DNA of 29,853 bases, taken from the IMG/VR virus record IMGVR_UViG_3300044986_000573, positions 1 to 29,853 of that record. One strand, written 5' to 3'. Made by a program: the position numbers and the translations under genes. Numbering within the stretch: position 1 is the stretch's first letter; every line of letters starts with the position of its first letter. Source of the DNA: a virus. Shown here piece after piece: positions 1-7,959 of this stretch. The notes below the pieces were generated by a model. That model did no database searches. It was not told where the DNA came from and saw only the letters and a list, made by a program, of their open reading frames with translations.

Positions 1-2
1 TG

Positions 3-878
3 CCTACTCCCGCCGAGGGCCCCAATTTAATCCGCGACCTAATTGGTGATTTTAATCGCGCCGCCATGCAGCCCGAGAAGCGCGGAGGCAGTGGGCGCGG
101 GTACGAAGCCGCATACCAACAGGTGCTAAAGGCTGCGCAGGACAGCGGAGCTTTCCCACAAGAGGAGATGGACAAGCTGACGGCGGAGTACGATTACCGC
201 AAAAAGCAGGACGAGGCGACTAAGCGGCTAACCGCGGCCGGCATGGACCCCAGTGCGTACCACTACCTAATGAAACAAGAGCGTGAAGGACGAGCCGCAT
301 TTAAGCCGTTGCGGCCAGAGGAAAAGCTCTTGACTGGCGCAGATGTAACCTCATTGCCGATGTTCGGGGATCTGCAACGTGGGGATCGCGTCACAAAGCG
401 TGACACCCCATCGGGCCCAGAGTACACCATTTACGACTGGCGAGGCGTTGACAAGGCGACGGTCGGTGAGGACGGCGCTTACCGCATTCGGAGAAAGGCC
501 GGGCCAAGCAAAAAGGAGCCCGAGTATCAGGGCGCACTGTCGGCGGCCGAGGCAAGCGACCCTAACGCCACGGCAGATGCTGTGTGGCGTTCTGGCCTGG
601 CGCAGCAGCAGCAGGATTTGATGAGAAAAGCCAGCATGGCCGCTGTGGCGAACGGCTCGTTTAACAATGTGACAGGGCAGTGGACGCAGAAGGACGCACT
701 GGCGAGGGTCAGCGCCGCCAACCAGGCCGCCAGTGGCCAGCCCACTGATCAGGCCGACCAGCTTCAGAAGTCGCGAGCCGCGCATATGGCGGCAATTAAT
801 TCGCAGGCCAACAAGCAGTGGCTGGTCTCCATGTCCCCGGCCAACCGCCGCATCTACTCAATGATGCAGCAGATATAG
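3..878 (+). CDS. Unidentified phage protein, 5' end cut by window edge
   Basis: The frame is open from the first complete codon (position 3) through the first ATG at 66, and the residues before that ATG (PTPAEGPNLIRDLIGDFNRAA) look like normal coding sequence, so the true start probably lies outside the window. About 291 residues are visible. The visible part is hydrophilic and predicted mostly helical, with a charged N-terminal half (many K/E/R/D), a middle segment rich in Gly/Thr/Tyr, and a Gln/Ala-rich C-terminal third (QQQQ at about 199-202, counting from position 3). There is no signal peptide, membrane segment or catalytic motif that I recognise. The Ala/Gln-rich helical tail resembles the internal virion proteins at 13979-22550, so it could be the end of a structural or ejection protein, but that is inference. 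It is followed by a 55-base gap containing a candidate promoter. Confidence 0.75.
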   Translation, partial: PTPAEGPNLIRDLIGDFNRAAMQPEKRGGSGRGYEAAYQQVLKAAQDSGAFPQEEMDKLTAEYDYRKKQDEATKRLTAAGMDPSAYHYLMKQEREGRAAFKPLRPEEKLLTGADVTSLPMFGDLQRGDRVTKRDTPSGPEYTIYDWRGVDKATVGEDGAYRIRRKAGPSKKEPEYQGALSAAEASDPNATADAVWRSGLAQQQQDLMRKASMAAVANGSFNNVTGQWTQKDALARVSAANQAASGQPTDQADQLQKSRAAHMAAINSQANKQWLVSMSPANRRIYSMMQQI

Positions 879-907
879 TTGCATCCGGCGGCGCGCTAGT
901 GTAAACT
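879..907 (+). promoter_or_regulatory. Candidate sigma70-type promoter before the packaging block
   Basis: A TTGCAT box (879-884) and a TAAACT box (902-907) are separated by exactly 17 bases, in the 55-base gap between two genes. This is one of the longest gaps in the left half of the window. The glycosyltransferase-like gene starts 26 bases downstream, after a GAGGTG ribosome binding site (924-929). The boxes match the consensus at 4 of 6 positions each, so this is a plausible but unproven start for the packaging and structural transcript. Confidence 0.35.
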
Positions 908-933
908 TGTCTACCTATCCCCCGAGGTGACAT

Positions 934-1806
934 ATGCAGCAAAAGTTCAACGTCGGCATCGTTACTTTCTCTTACGGTGGCAACGGCGGCATCTCGTCAG
1001 AACACCCAGATGTGCGCGAATGGATGATCCCCGTAGTCCTTGACCTCTCCAAGGATGACCGCGTGGGCAGCATCCGCGTCTGGAACCTGTCAGACACGCC
1101 CATCACCATGACCCGCAACCGGGCTGTCATTCAGGCTCGGGAGTACGGCGTGGACGTTCTGGTGATGGTGGACAGCGACATGAAGCCGGACATGCTCGCC
1201 GGCCATCCTGGCTCCCGGCCGTTCTTCAAGAGCAGTCTGGACTTCCTCATCAACCACTACCACAAGGGTCCATGTTGCATTGGTGCCCCGTACTGTGGCC
1301 CGCCGCCGCAGGAGTGCGTGTATGTCTTCCGGTGGAACAACTGGGCTTCAGACAATCCGAACCCCGACTTCCAACTGGAGATGTACGACCGCCACACTGC
1401 CGTGAAGATGGCCGGCATCCAGGAGTGCGCCGCGTTGCCGACCGGGCTGATCATGTACGACATGCGATGCTTCGACCTTACGGAACCCAAGAGCGAAGCC
1501 GACAAGCCGTGGTTTTTTTACGAGTGGAAGGACAAGTATTGCGCTGAGAAGGCTTCCACTGAAGATGTGACAATGACCCGCGACCTGTCCATGGTCGGCT
1601 CCCAGAAACTTGGCTATAGCCCGGTGTACTGCAACTGGGACGCCTGGGCCGGTCATTGGAAGCCGAAGTGTGTTGGTAAGCCGCAGGTGCTGGCGGCGAA
1701 GGATATCAGCAGCAAGATGAAGGCATGCTGGGAGGCGAACGTCGATCCAGGCGTGAAGCTGGTAGACATATCGCCGCCGGCCTGGCTGAAGAGTGTCAAC
1801 GTATAA
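934..1806 (+). CDS. GT-A fold glycosyltransferase-like protein
   Basis: This 290-residue protein shows the layout of a small GT-A (family 2-like) glycosyltransferase. An N-terminal beta strand (NVGIVTFSYGG) is followed by TRNRAV at 60-65 and a strand ending in the metal-binding DxD-type motif D80-S-D82. The acceptor-side motif ALPTGLIMYDM lies near 167-177, an E-D pair (210-211) sits where the catalytic base is expected, and a late His (H241 in WAGHWKPK) could coordinate the metal. Family members transfer a sugar from a nucleotide-sugar to an acceptor; the substrate here is unknown. The start is the ATG after GAGGTG. It sits directly upstream of the packaging genes with no other sugar-metabolism gene, so it may glycosylate a virion protein or alter the host surface; both are inference. 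The 3' end overlaps the next gene by 14 bases. Confidence 0.6.
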   Translation: MQQKFNVGIVTFSYGGNGGISSEHPDVREWMIPVVLDLSKDDRVGSIRVWNLSDTPITMTRNRAVIQAREYGVDVLVMVDSDMKPDMLAGHPGSRPFFKSSLDFLINHYHKGPCCIGAPYCGPPPQECVYVFRWNNWASDNPNPDFQLEMYDRHTAVKMAGIQECAALPTGLIMYDMRCFDLTEPKSEADKPWFFYEWKDKYCAEKASTEDVTMTRDLSMVGSQKLGYSPVYCNWDAWAGHWKPKCVGKPQVLAAKDISSKMKACWEANVDPGVKLVDISPPAWLKSVNV

Positions 1807-2416
1807 GACTTGCATTCAGTGCGGGACATCGTATCCCGCCACCACCGAGAACTTTCACAAGTCCAAGGATGGGCTGCACGCGCGGTGCCGTCGCTGCCGG
1901 AACGACAAGCTCAAGGGTGAGCGTAAACAGGTCCGCAACAAGCGGCTGGCCAGGATTGAGAAGTCGGCCATCGACTCCTTCGTCAAAGCCTCTCGGCTTG
2001 GCGGTGCGAACATCCCGCACTCGTCGGAGCTCCTTGAGATCCTCATGGACTACTTCGGCGGCGTCCGTGGGTTCGCAAACGCATTCCTGAAACAATTTTA
2101 CGAAGCCCCAGTCGGCGGTGCCTTCCGCACAAAGATGCTTGACACCGTCGTTCGCTTAGTTGTGGGAAACACGGCTATGGGAGGTGCCAAGAAGCCATTG
2201 GAGTTAATGACCGAAGAGGAACTGGAAGCCGAGCTGCGACGGCAAGTCCTTGAGGCGGCCATGAGCATGCAGCATGTCAATGTGGTGGAGAGCGTGCCGG
2301 GCCTTCCCGCGCCTCAGATCCCCGCCCCCGAGCAGCAAACTGTGGTTTATGTAGACCGCGCGACCCAAACGGCGCCTGAGGATTCGGTCGGTGGAGGAGC
2401 AAACCGGGAGCCATGA
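1793..2416 (+). CDS. Probable terminase small subunit with N-terminal zinc ribbon
   Basis: This 207-residue protein starts at GTG inside the end of the preceding gene. Its N terminus has a four-cysteine zinc-ribbon pattern: C7-x2-C10 and C32-x2-C35, with an Asn-Phe-His segment between. A basic stretch (about 38-57) and a helical region (LLEILMDYFGGVRGFANAF and following, about 80-135) come next, then PLELMTEEELEAELRRQ and a Pro-rich, probably disordered tail. The helical core and the position (two genes upstream of the large terminase) fit a small terminase subunit, which binds the packaging site and loads the motor. The zinc ribbon is more typical of DNA-binding or HNH-associated proteins, so a packaging-linked DNA-binding protein is the main alternative. 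The stop overlaps the next start as ATGA. Confidence 0.45.
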   Translation: MSTYKTCIQCGTSYPATTENFHKSKDGLHARCRRCRNDKLKGERKQVRNKRLARIEKSAIDSFVKASRLGGANIPHSSELLEILMDYFGGVRGFANAFLKQFYEAPVGGAFRTKMLDTVVRLVVGNTAMGGAKKPLELMTEEELEAELRRQVLEAAMSMQHVNVVESVPGLPAPQIPAPEQQTVVYVDRATQTAPEDSVGGGANREP

Positions 2417-2892
2417 GGAAGTCTGTTAAGGAGAGGCTGGTCAGTAAGTCCGTAGTCGCAGACAGCGGTTGCTGGGAATGGCAGGGCGGGCGATTCAATA
2501 CAGGCTATGGGGCAGTAAGTGACAAGGGTCGCACTCGCTATGCGCACCGCGTGTCATACGCCGAATTTAATGGGGAGATTCCGGACGGCATGCTTGTCTG
2601 CCATCGCTGCGACAACCCGATATGCGTGAATCCAAAACACCTGTTCTTGGGGACTCCTGCCGACAACATGGCCGACAAGGCCGCTAAAGGGCGGTCCATG
2701 CGTGGAGCGCGGAGCAGCACGGTCAAGCTAACTGAGCCAGAGGTGCGGTGCATTAAGGCTTTCCTGCGGCGGAATCCTCCAGTGCGGGGCAGTCACGGCG
2801 GGCCATGCACTTTCCTGGCGAGGTGGTTCGGGGTGTCGCAAACAGCCATTTCCTTGATCCATGCCGGCCGAAACTGGGCGTGGCTGGTCTAA
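2413..2892 (+). CDS. HNH homing-type endonuclease
   Basis: This 159-residue protein is a clear HNH_3-type endonuclease. It has C20-WEW (21-23), a GYG turn (31-33), AHR (44-46), H64-R-CDN (64-68), the CVNPKHL segment (71-77) with H76, DNM (84-86) and KGR (92-94). Residues 105-155 (from KLTEPEV to AGRNWAWL) look like the helix-turn-helix DNA-binding tail that often follows this nuclease core. The enzyme would cut or nick double-stranded DNA at a specific site. It overlaps the small-terminase candidate by ATGA and lies just upstream of the large terminase. HNH proteins next to terminases are known packaging cofactors in some phages, but the WEW/AHR type is more often a free-standing homing nuclease, so its role here is open. 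Confidence 0.9.
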   Translation: MRKSVKERLVSKSVVADSGCWEWQGGRFNTGYGAVSDKGRTRYAHRVSYAEFNGEIPDGMLVCHRCDNPICVNPKHLFLGTPADNMADKAAKGRSMRGARSSTVKLTEPEVRCIKAFLRRNPPVRGSHGGPCTFLARWFGVSQTAISLIHAGRNWAWLV

Positions 2893-2907
2893 AAGTTGAG
2901 GTGATTG

Positions 2908-3108
2908 ATGGACAGAGTGTGCCGAACTTGCCGCTGGTCGGAGGTCATACCACAGACGGACTTGCTGCGATGCCATCGCATGCCCCCGGTGGTGAGCTTC
3001 CCGGCGGTAGCGCGGAATGACTACTGCGGCGAATGGTCTTCGCCAACGATCCAGCAATTGAACGAGCGTGCGAAAGCATCCGAAGATCCCGCCGCCTCCG
3101 AAGGCTGA
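2908..3108 (+). CDS. Small four-cysteine (zinc-knuckle-like) phage protein
   Basis: This is a 66-residue protein with C5-x2-C8, C22 and C40, arranged as CRTCRW, LRCHRMPPV and DYCGEW, a layout expected to bind one zinc ion. Similar short proteins with a CxxC, a CR-PP segment and a final CGEW are common in phage genomes and have no firm function. I prefer the ATG at 2908 over the TTG at 2905, because GAGG (2898-2901) is then six bases upstream. The last 41 bases overlap the large terminase start, suggesting coupled translation. It may help the packaging complex bind DNA, but that rests on position only. Confidence 0.7.
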   Translation: MDRVCRTCRWSEVIPQTDLLRCHRMPPVVSFPAVARNDYCGEWSSPTIQQLNERAKASEDPAASEG

Positions 3109-4756
3109 CGGGCCGATAGGCGGGCTCACGCAGCACGCCCTGACGCAGATGAAGGACGTTCAGACCGCGCTCACTGAGCGCCGTCTGGAGGCCCTGCGCC
3201 TTTGGGTTCCGATGCCGAAACAGGAGGCGTTCCATTCCTGCCGGGCGAGCGAGCGACTGGTCATCGGAGGCAACCGTAGCGGCAAGAGTGCATGCACATT
3301 CATTGAAGACGCCCGCGCGGCGACAGGCCAGGATCCGCACGCCAAGTACCCAAAGGAAAACGGGAACTTGGTAATCATCGGCAAGAACTGGCAGCACATC
3401 GGCATGGTGGTCTATCCCATGCTTTTCAAAGCCGGGGCGTTTCGGATTATCCGCGATGAAGTGACCGGAGCCTGGCGTGCCTTCAATCCGGCGAGCGATG
3501 GTCACCGCAAGGACGAGTCCAAGCCAGCTCCCCCATTGATCCCGCCACGGATGATCAAAGACATGGCGTGGACGCAGAAGAACGCAGGCTATCTCAATAA
3601 GGCGGACCTGACCAACGGCTGGACGATCTACTGCTTCTCTTCCGAGGGCGAGCCGCCGCAGGGCTTCCAGGCAGACCTCGTCCATATCGACGAGGACATC
3701 AACAACGAGCGGTGGGTGGGCGAAATGCAGGCCCGCCTCTCGGATCGCAAAGGTCGCTTTGTGTGGTCGGCCATGCCGTGGTCCAAGAATGATGCCTTGC
3801 TTGGCCTGTGCGAGCGGGCCGACCGCGCCGAGGAAGATGGTGTCCAAGACCCGATCATCCGGAAGTTCGTCCTGCGCTTTTTGGACAACGACCACATCGA
3901 CCAGGAAGAGAAGAAGAAGAACCTGGAGCGGTGGGCGGCCCTCGGCCAGGACGAACTGAAGATGCGAGCCGAGGGTGAGTTCACCACCGGCTCCACGCTG
4001 ATGTACCCGACGTTCAATGCGTCGGTCCACATGATGGGCCGCTCGGAACTTCCTGACGGCCAGATCCCGGCGGACTGGACGCGGTACGTGGCGATTGACC
4101 CCGGCCATGCCGTCATGGCTACGCTGTTCGCTGCGGTCCCGCCGGACGAGAAGTTCATCCTCTTCTATGACGAACTGTACATCCGCAACTGCAATGCCCT
4201 GATCTGGGGCGAGCAGTTCTTTGCCAAGGCTCAGAACCAGTACATCTACGCCGCCATCATGGACATGCACGGCGGCGCCCTCCGGGACTTGGGTTCGGGC
4301 CGCCTGCCACATGAGATGTACTCCGAGGAGCTGAAGAAACGGAACCTCCGCTTCGCCCTCACGGCCCACCAGTTCCTCCCGGGATCCGATGACATCCCGG
4401 CCCGCACGGCCATGGTGCGGCAGTACATGCACATCCGCGGTGACGGGACCACCAAGTTCAAAATCCTGGAAGGTGGCTGCCCGAACCTCGTACGGGAGCT
4501 GAAGCGGTATCGCAAGAAGACCACCACCGTCAACGGCCAGGTCTACGTGACCGACGAGCCGCAGACGCGGGGCGAGGTTCACGCCTGCCAGACCGCGGAG
4601 TACCTCTGCGCCTACGAACCCAAGTACCACCGGCCGCCGACGCAGGTTGGCCCAGAGCCGTGGTGGGTGAAGTGGCATGCCAATCGTCTGATGAGACAAC
4701 GGAAGTCCGAAGACCCGTGTATTTTCCTAGCCCCCAGTGGGAGTATTAAGCGATGA
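3068..4756 (+). CDS. terL: Terminase large subunit (packaging ATPase/nuclease)
   Basis: This 562-residue protein is the motor that pumps DNA into the prohead and cuts it. The ATPase half has a Walker A motif GGNRSGKS (67-74), a Walker B strand ending in ADLVHIDED (202-210), and an SAMPW segment (234-238) placed like the coupling motif. The nuclease half has an RNase H-like start at YVAIDPGHAV with D344, a second acidic strand IMDMHGG with D399, and further acidic residues toward the C terminus. The length is normal for the family. The GTG at 3068 gives 66 residues before Walker A; an internal ATG at 3149 is possible, so the exact start is uncertain. It overlaps the upstream mini-gene by 41 bases and the downstream gene by ATGA, and precedes portal as in most tailed phages. 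Confidence 0.95.
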   Translation: MRKHPKIPPPPKADGPIGGLTQHALTQMKDVQTALTERRLEALRLWVPMPKQEAFHSCRASERLVIGGNRSGKSACTFIEDARAATGQDPHAKYPKENGNLVIIGKNWQHIGMVVYPMLFKAGAFRIIRDEVTGAWRAFNPASDGHRKDESKPAPPLIPPRMIKDMAWTQKNAGYLNKADLTNGWTIYCFSSEGEPPQGFQADLVHIDEDINNERWVGEMQARLSDRKGRFVWSAMPWSKNDALLGLCERADRAEEDGVQDPIIRKFVLRFLDNDHIDQEEKKKNLERWAALGQDELKMRAEGEFTTGSTLMYPTFNASVHMMGRSELPDGQIPADWTRYVAIDPGHAVMATLFAAVPPDEKFILFYDELYIRNCNALIWGEQFFAKAQNQYIYAAIMDMHGGALRDLGSGRLPHEMYSEELKKRNLRFALTAHQFLPGSDDIPARTAMVRQYMHIRGDGTTKFKILEGGCPNLVRELKRYRKKTTTVNGQVYVTDEPQTRGEVHACQTAEYLCAYEPKYHRPPTQVGPEPWWVKWHANRLMRQRKSEDPCIFLAPSGSIKR

Positions 4757-5073
4757 GTTACGAGATGCCGAAGGCGGAAGTTGGTGAGATCGTCCTGTTC
4801 CAGACCCATGAAGGCGCCCCGCATGTGCCAGCCATCGTCTGCAAGGCGGCGTCCAGGACGGTGACCCTGTACGCCATGTCTGGGGAGGCTGGGGTGAGCA
4901 TCAAGCCCTCGGTCCACCATGTCACGGACGAAGGGGTGAATGAGTTCCCGGAGTGGAAGAAGTACGGCTTCTGGGAGCATCGCCCCAAGGATCCCCGGAT
5001 TTCCCTGCTTTCCGAGCGGCTGGCCCTGCTGGAGAAGAAGCTGGAGGCCCTGGAGCCCAAAAAGGCCAAGTGA
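4753..5073 (+). CDS. Small conserved-type protein between terminase and portal
   Basis: This 106-residue protein starts within the terL stop (ATGA). The first 70 residues are rich in beta-forming residues (GEIVLFQTHE, VPAIVCKA, TVTLYAM), suggesting a small barrel such as an SH3-like fold. The last 25 residues (from LLSERLALLEKKLEALE) form a short predicted coiled coil with heptad leucines, ending in a basic tail. I do not recognise the family. The position between the terminase and portal genes and the likely oligomerising tail suggest a packaging or portal-associated helper, which is inference. Confidence 0.7.
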   Translation: MSYEMPKAEVGEIVLFQTHEGAPHVPAIVCKAASRTVTLYAMSGEAGVSIKPSVHHVTDEGVNEFPEWKKYGFWEHRPKDPRISLLSERLALLEKKLEALEPKKAK

Positions 5074-5076
5074 GGG

Positions 5077-5087
5077 CATTAGTCAGT
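5077..5087 (+). repeat. Shared leader motif CATTAGTCAGT, copy 1
   Basis: The 11-base word CATTAGTCAGT lies in the 24-base gap before the portal gene and ends just before the AGGAGA ribosome binding site. An exact second copy lies at 13957-13967, in the 28-base gap before the first ejection-type gene. These are the two longest gaps in the structural block, so the word may be a promoter element or RNA-processing site. Confidence 0.5.
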
Positions 5088-5097
5088 AGGAGACGCC

Positions 5098-7092
5098 ATG
5101 TCTGACGAAAACCCTCTGCGCCCGATAGCCAAGCGCTGGCTGGAGTGCATCAAGCAGGGAGAGAAGCACAAGAAGGTCTTTTCGGACGATGCCAAGGAGG
5201 CCATGGGCTTCTACTCGTCCGACCCGAACGCCATGTGGGCCAACGAGCATGCGCGTGGCGAGCGGGGCTACAACAAGGGCATTGACCCGCCGCCGTTCCG
5301 GATGGTTGTGAACCGTGTTTTTGAGGCCGTCACGCTCTTCGGCTCGGTCATCCACCACCGGAACCCCCAGCGGACTGTGACGGCCAAGGAGTACCCGGTC
5401 ATCGGGCCGGCGCTCCTGGGCGTGCAGCCGCAGCCTCCCGTGCCGCAGATGGGCCCTGATGGCCAGCCGATCATCGGCCCAGACGGCCAGCCGGTGATGA
5501 TGCCGGACCCGATGATGATGGCCTACCAGCAGGCCGTTGAGCAGCAGGGCATGCTGTATGAGCGGCGCAAGCTCATCGCCAGGCTGCTGGAAGACTACCT
5601 GAACTACACGCCCAATGAACTGGATCTCAAGCGGCACACCCGCAAGGTGGTCGATGAGGCGTTCATCAAGGGCGCGGGCGTGTGGTGGCATGAGCTGTAC
5701 CAGCCGCCCGGCTCGGCAGTCAGGTTTGCCGGATCCTTCTACGATTCCATCGACAACCTTGTCTGGGATCCGGATGCTGATGAGTTTGAGGATATCCGCT
5801 GGGTTGCCCGTAAGCGGATCCAGCCCATCGATGAGGTGTCCGCCAAGTTCGGCTTGTCCCGAGAGGACATGAAGGGGCACATCGAATCCTACTCTTCCCG
5901 CGCCGACCAGGGCGACCGCGGCTACGAACACAAGAAGCGTACGGGCAAGACCAACGACCTCATCTGCTACTGGGAGATTTACTCCAAGACCGGCTTTGGG
6001 GATCGGCTGAAGGACGCCGAGAAGGACTTGCGTGGCAAGTTCGATGCTCTTGGCCCCAACTGCTACATCGTTGTGGCCGAAGGCGTGGACTTTCCGCTCA
6101 ACGCTCCGCCGGCCATGTTGCAGGAAGAGGTGGACGAGTCGGGTGTCCCGCAGTCCATGTTCATGTCATGCCAGTGGCCGATCCCGTTCTGGGCCGAGCC
6201 GAACGGCTGGCCGTTCACGCTTCTGGATTGGCATCGCCAGCCTGGATACTCCTGGCCGATCAGTCTGATCAAACCTGGCATCGGAGAGCTTCGCTTCATC
6301 AACTGGGCGATGTCCTTCCTAGCGACCAGGATCGCCACTTCCTCCCAGACGCTCATCGGTGTGGCGAAGGCCGCGGACCCAGATATCAAATCGAAGATCC
6401 TGGAGAAGAGCGAAGGCGGCTTTAACATCGTTGAAATCTCCGAAGCCGTGGGACGCTCGGTGAACGATGTGATCTCGGTCTTCCAGATGCCTGGTGTCAC
6501 CCAGGACATGTACAACATCATCCAGGCCGTTACGGAGATGTTCGACCGCCGCGTCGGGTTGACCGAGCTCATTTACGGTATGACCAGATCAGCCTTCAGA
6601 AGTGCAGCAGAAGCTGCCGTGAAGAGCGAGCAGATTTCGGTCAGGCCCGACGATTACGCCAATACGTTGGAGGACCGTCTGTCGGAGGTCGCCCGCAAAG
6701 AGGCCCTCATGGCCCGCTGGCTGATCTACCCGCAGGATGTCGAACCGCTCCTCGGCCCTTTGGCGGCGCAAGCCTGGGGCATGCACGTTCAGAACGAAGC
6801 CCCCGACAACATAGTCAGGGAATATTCGTACCGCGTGGAGGCCGGCTCGGCACGCAAGCCGAACATCGCCACCAAGACAGAGAACCTGAACACCTTCATG
6901 CAGATCATCGCCCCCGTCTCCCAGGGGCTGATGCAGTCCGGCAGGCCGGAAATCTTCAACGCCATGCTCACCACCTGGGGCAAGGTCAACCAGATGGACG
7001 TTGCGGAGTTCCTTGTCCCGCCGCCGCCTCCCCCGCCCCCAGGCCCGCCTCCAGGCCCAGAAGCACCTCCCGAAGCCCCTCCAGCCCAATAG
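5098..7092 (+). CDS. Portal protein
   Basis: This 664-residue protein has the size and position of a podovirus-type portal, the dodecameric ring through which DNA enters and leaves the capsid. Supporting features are an early helical clip/wing region, a beta-rich middle (FYDSIDNLVWDPDADEFED, then IRWVARKRIQPIDEV, about 212-248), the long helical stem region with DWHRQPGYSWPISLIKPG (about 378-395), and a crown-like segment ending in TELIYGMTRSAFRSAAEA (about 490-508). Two extras stand out: a low-complexity insert with two GPDGQP units near 119-134, and a proline-rich tail from about 643 to the end. The start is the ATG after AGGAGA (5088-5093). A capsid gene would normally follow closely; it does not. 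Confidence 0.85.
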   Translation: MSDENPLRPIAKRWLECIKQGEKHKKVFSDDAKEAMGFYSSDPNAMWANEHARGERGYNKGIDPPPFRMVVNRVFEAVTLFGSVIHHRNPQRTVTAKEYPVIGPALLGVQPQPPVPQMGPDGQPIIGPDGQPVMMPDPMMMAYQQAVEQQGMLYERRKLIARLLEDYLNYTPNELDLKRHTRKVVDEAFIKGAGVWWHELYQPPGSAVRFAGSFYDSIDNLVWDPDADEFEDIRWVARKRIQPIDEVSAKFGLSREDMKGHIESYSSRADQGDRGYEHKKRTGKTNDLICYWEIYSKTGFGDRLKDAEKDLRGKFDALGPNCYIVVAEGVDFPLNAPPAMLQEEVDESGVPQSMFMSCQWPIPFWAEPNGWPFTLLDWHRQPGYSWPISLIKPGIGELRFINWAMSFLATRIATSSQTLIGVAKAADPDIKSKILEKSEGGFNIVEISEAVGRSVNDVISVFQMPGVTQDMYNIIQAVTEMFDRRVGLTELIYGMTRSAFRSAAEAAVKSEQISVRPDDYANTLEDRLSEVARKEALMARWLIYPQDVEPLLGPLAAQAWGMHVQNEAPDNIVREYSYRVEAGSARKPNIATKTENLNTFMQIIAPVSQGLMQSGRPEIFNAMLTTWGKVNQMDVAEFLVPPPPPPPPGPPPGPEAPPEAPPAQ

Positions 7093-7098
7093 TCCTAT

Positions 7099-7629
7099 AT
7101 GGTCCCCAAATCCATTCTTGACCGCGGCCGAGACGCTGTCGCTACCTACGAAGCCGCCCTGCCCTACGGCGAACGCTGGGCGGAGATGTGCGCCCTCCAA
7201 TGCCCTCCCGGCACCAAGGGCACGGAGAGGGCTTTCCTGGAAGGCCGGCAGAACAACGAGCAGTTCGACAGCCTGCCAAAGCTCCAGGCCAAGTACATGA
7301 TCCGTGAGGCCAAGCAGGCCGGGATCAACCCCTCGGGCAAGTATTACTGCGCGGGCATTGCCGACAAGCGTGGCTGGCGTGATCCGGCCGCCTGGGTCAG
7401 CAGCAACGACGATGTGCTGAAGGTGGCCAAGGCCCGTCGCATGGCCGTCTCAGGCAGCGTGAACTACGACCCCGGCCCTGCCCCTCCGCAGCGCACCGTC
7501 TTGGCGGAGTCGATCATTCAGGACGCCGTCCGCAAAGAGAAGCGAAAGAACCCATCGGCCAGGGCGAGCGAGCTGCGGGCCAAGGTCATTGAGAAGCATG
7601 CATACCGAGCGAAAGGACGAGGAGTATGA
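7099..7629 (+). CDS. Unidentified conserved-type protein after portal
   Basis: This 176-residue protein begins six bases after the portal stop, with no clear Shine-Dalgarno site, so it is probably translated by coupling. It is hydrophilic and mostly helical. The N-terminal part contains GERWAEMCALQCPP (about 23-36), with two cysteines, and GTKGTERAFLEGRQ. The middle has SGKYYCAGIADKRGWRDP (about 78-95), and the C-terminal 40 residues are strongly basic (KEKRKNPSARASELRAK). I see no enzyme motif. The position suggests a scaffolding or head-assembly protein, but the sequence is not a typical Glu-rich scaffold, so the function is left open. Confidence 0.75.
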   Translation: MVPKSILDRGRDAVATYEAALPYGERWAEMCALQCPPGTKGTERAFLEGRQNNEQFDSLPKLQAKYMIREAKQAGINPSGKYYCAGIADKRGWRDPAAWVSSNDDVLKVAKARRMAVSGSVNYDPGPAPPQRTVLAESIIQDAVRKEKRKNPSARASELRAKVIEKHAYRAKGRGV

Positions 7630-7955
7630 ACGAGATTGCCAGGCACTTTAGCCCCGGGTCCGTGATCACGGCCAACAGTTCGGCCGCGACCACCTCGGGT
7701 CAGTTCCCGTTTGGCCGGTTTGGCGGGGCGTGCGTGATGATTGCCAACACCAACGGCGCCACGCAGATCAACTGGTTCGGGACCGTCGATCCTGGCGTGA
7801 CTCCACGCCAGATTTACGCAGATGGCTCGGCCCTGTCTACGGCGTTGACGGTCGGCATCCATCCCGTTCCGGACGCCTGCTTCGCCGTCAATCATGTGGT
7901 GCCAGTGGTTGTGGGTGCGACCACCTGCGCCATGACCGTGATGGCCAAGGGGTAG
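7626..7955 (+). CDS. Small beta-rich head-associated protein (decoration-like?)
   Basis: This 109-residue protein starts in the stop of the previous gene (ATGA) after a GGACGAGG-type ribosome site. It is rich in Gly, Ala, Thr and Val with alternating hydrophobic residues (ACVMIANTNGAT, TALTVGIHPVP, VVPVVVGATTCAMTVMAKG), so a compact beta sandwich is likely. It lacks charged coiled coils and membrane segments. At this position small beta proteins are often capsid decoration or head-completion proteins. It is far too short to be an HK97-fold capsid protein. The assignment rests on position and composition only. Confidence 0.65.
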   Translation: MNEIARHFSPGSVITANSSAATTSGQFPFGRFGGACVMIANTNGATQINWFGTVDPGVTPRQIYADGSALSTALTVGIHPVPDACFAVNHVVPVVVGATTCAMTVMAKG

Positions 7956-7959
7956 TCGC

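Noticed and set aside
2945-4699. A 584-residue open frame on the - strand opposite the large terminase
   Set aside because: It is the mirror of a GC-rich, codon-biased gene with Walker and nuclease motifs on the other strand; its residues (Arg/Leu/Val/Gly-rich) show no motif and it has no ribosome site.
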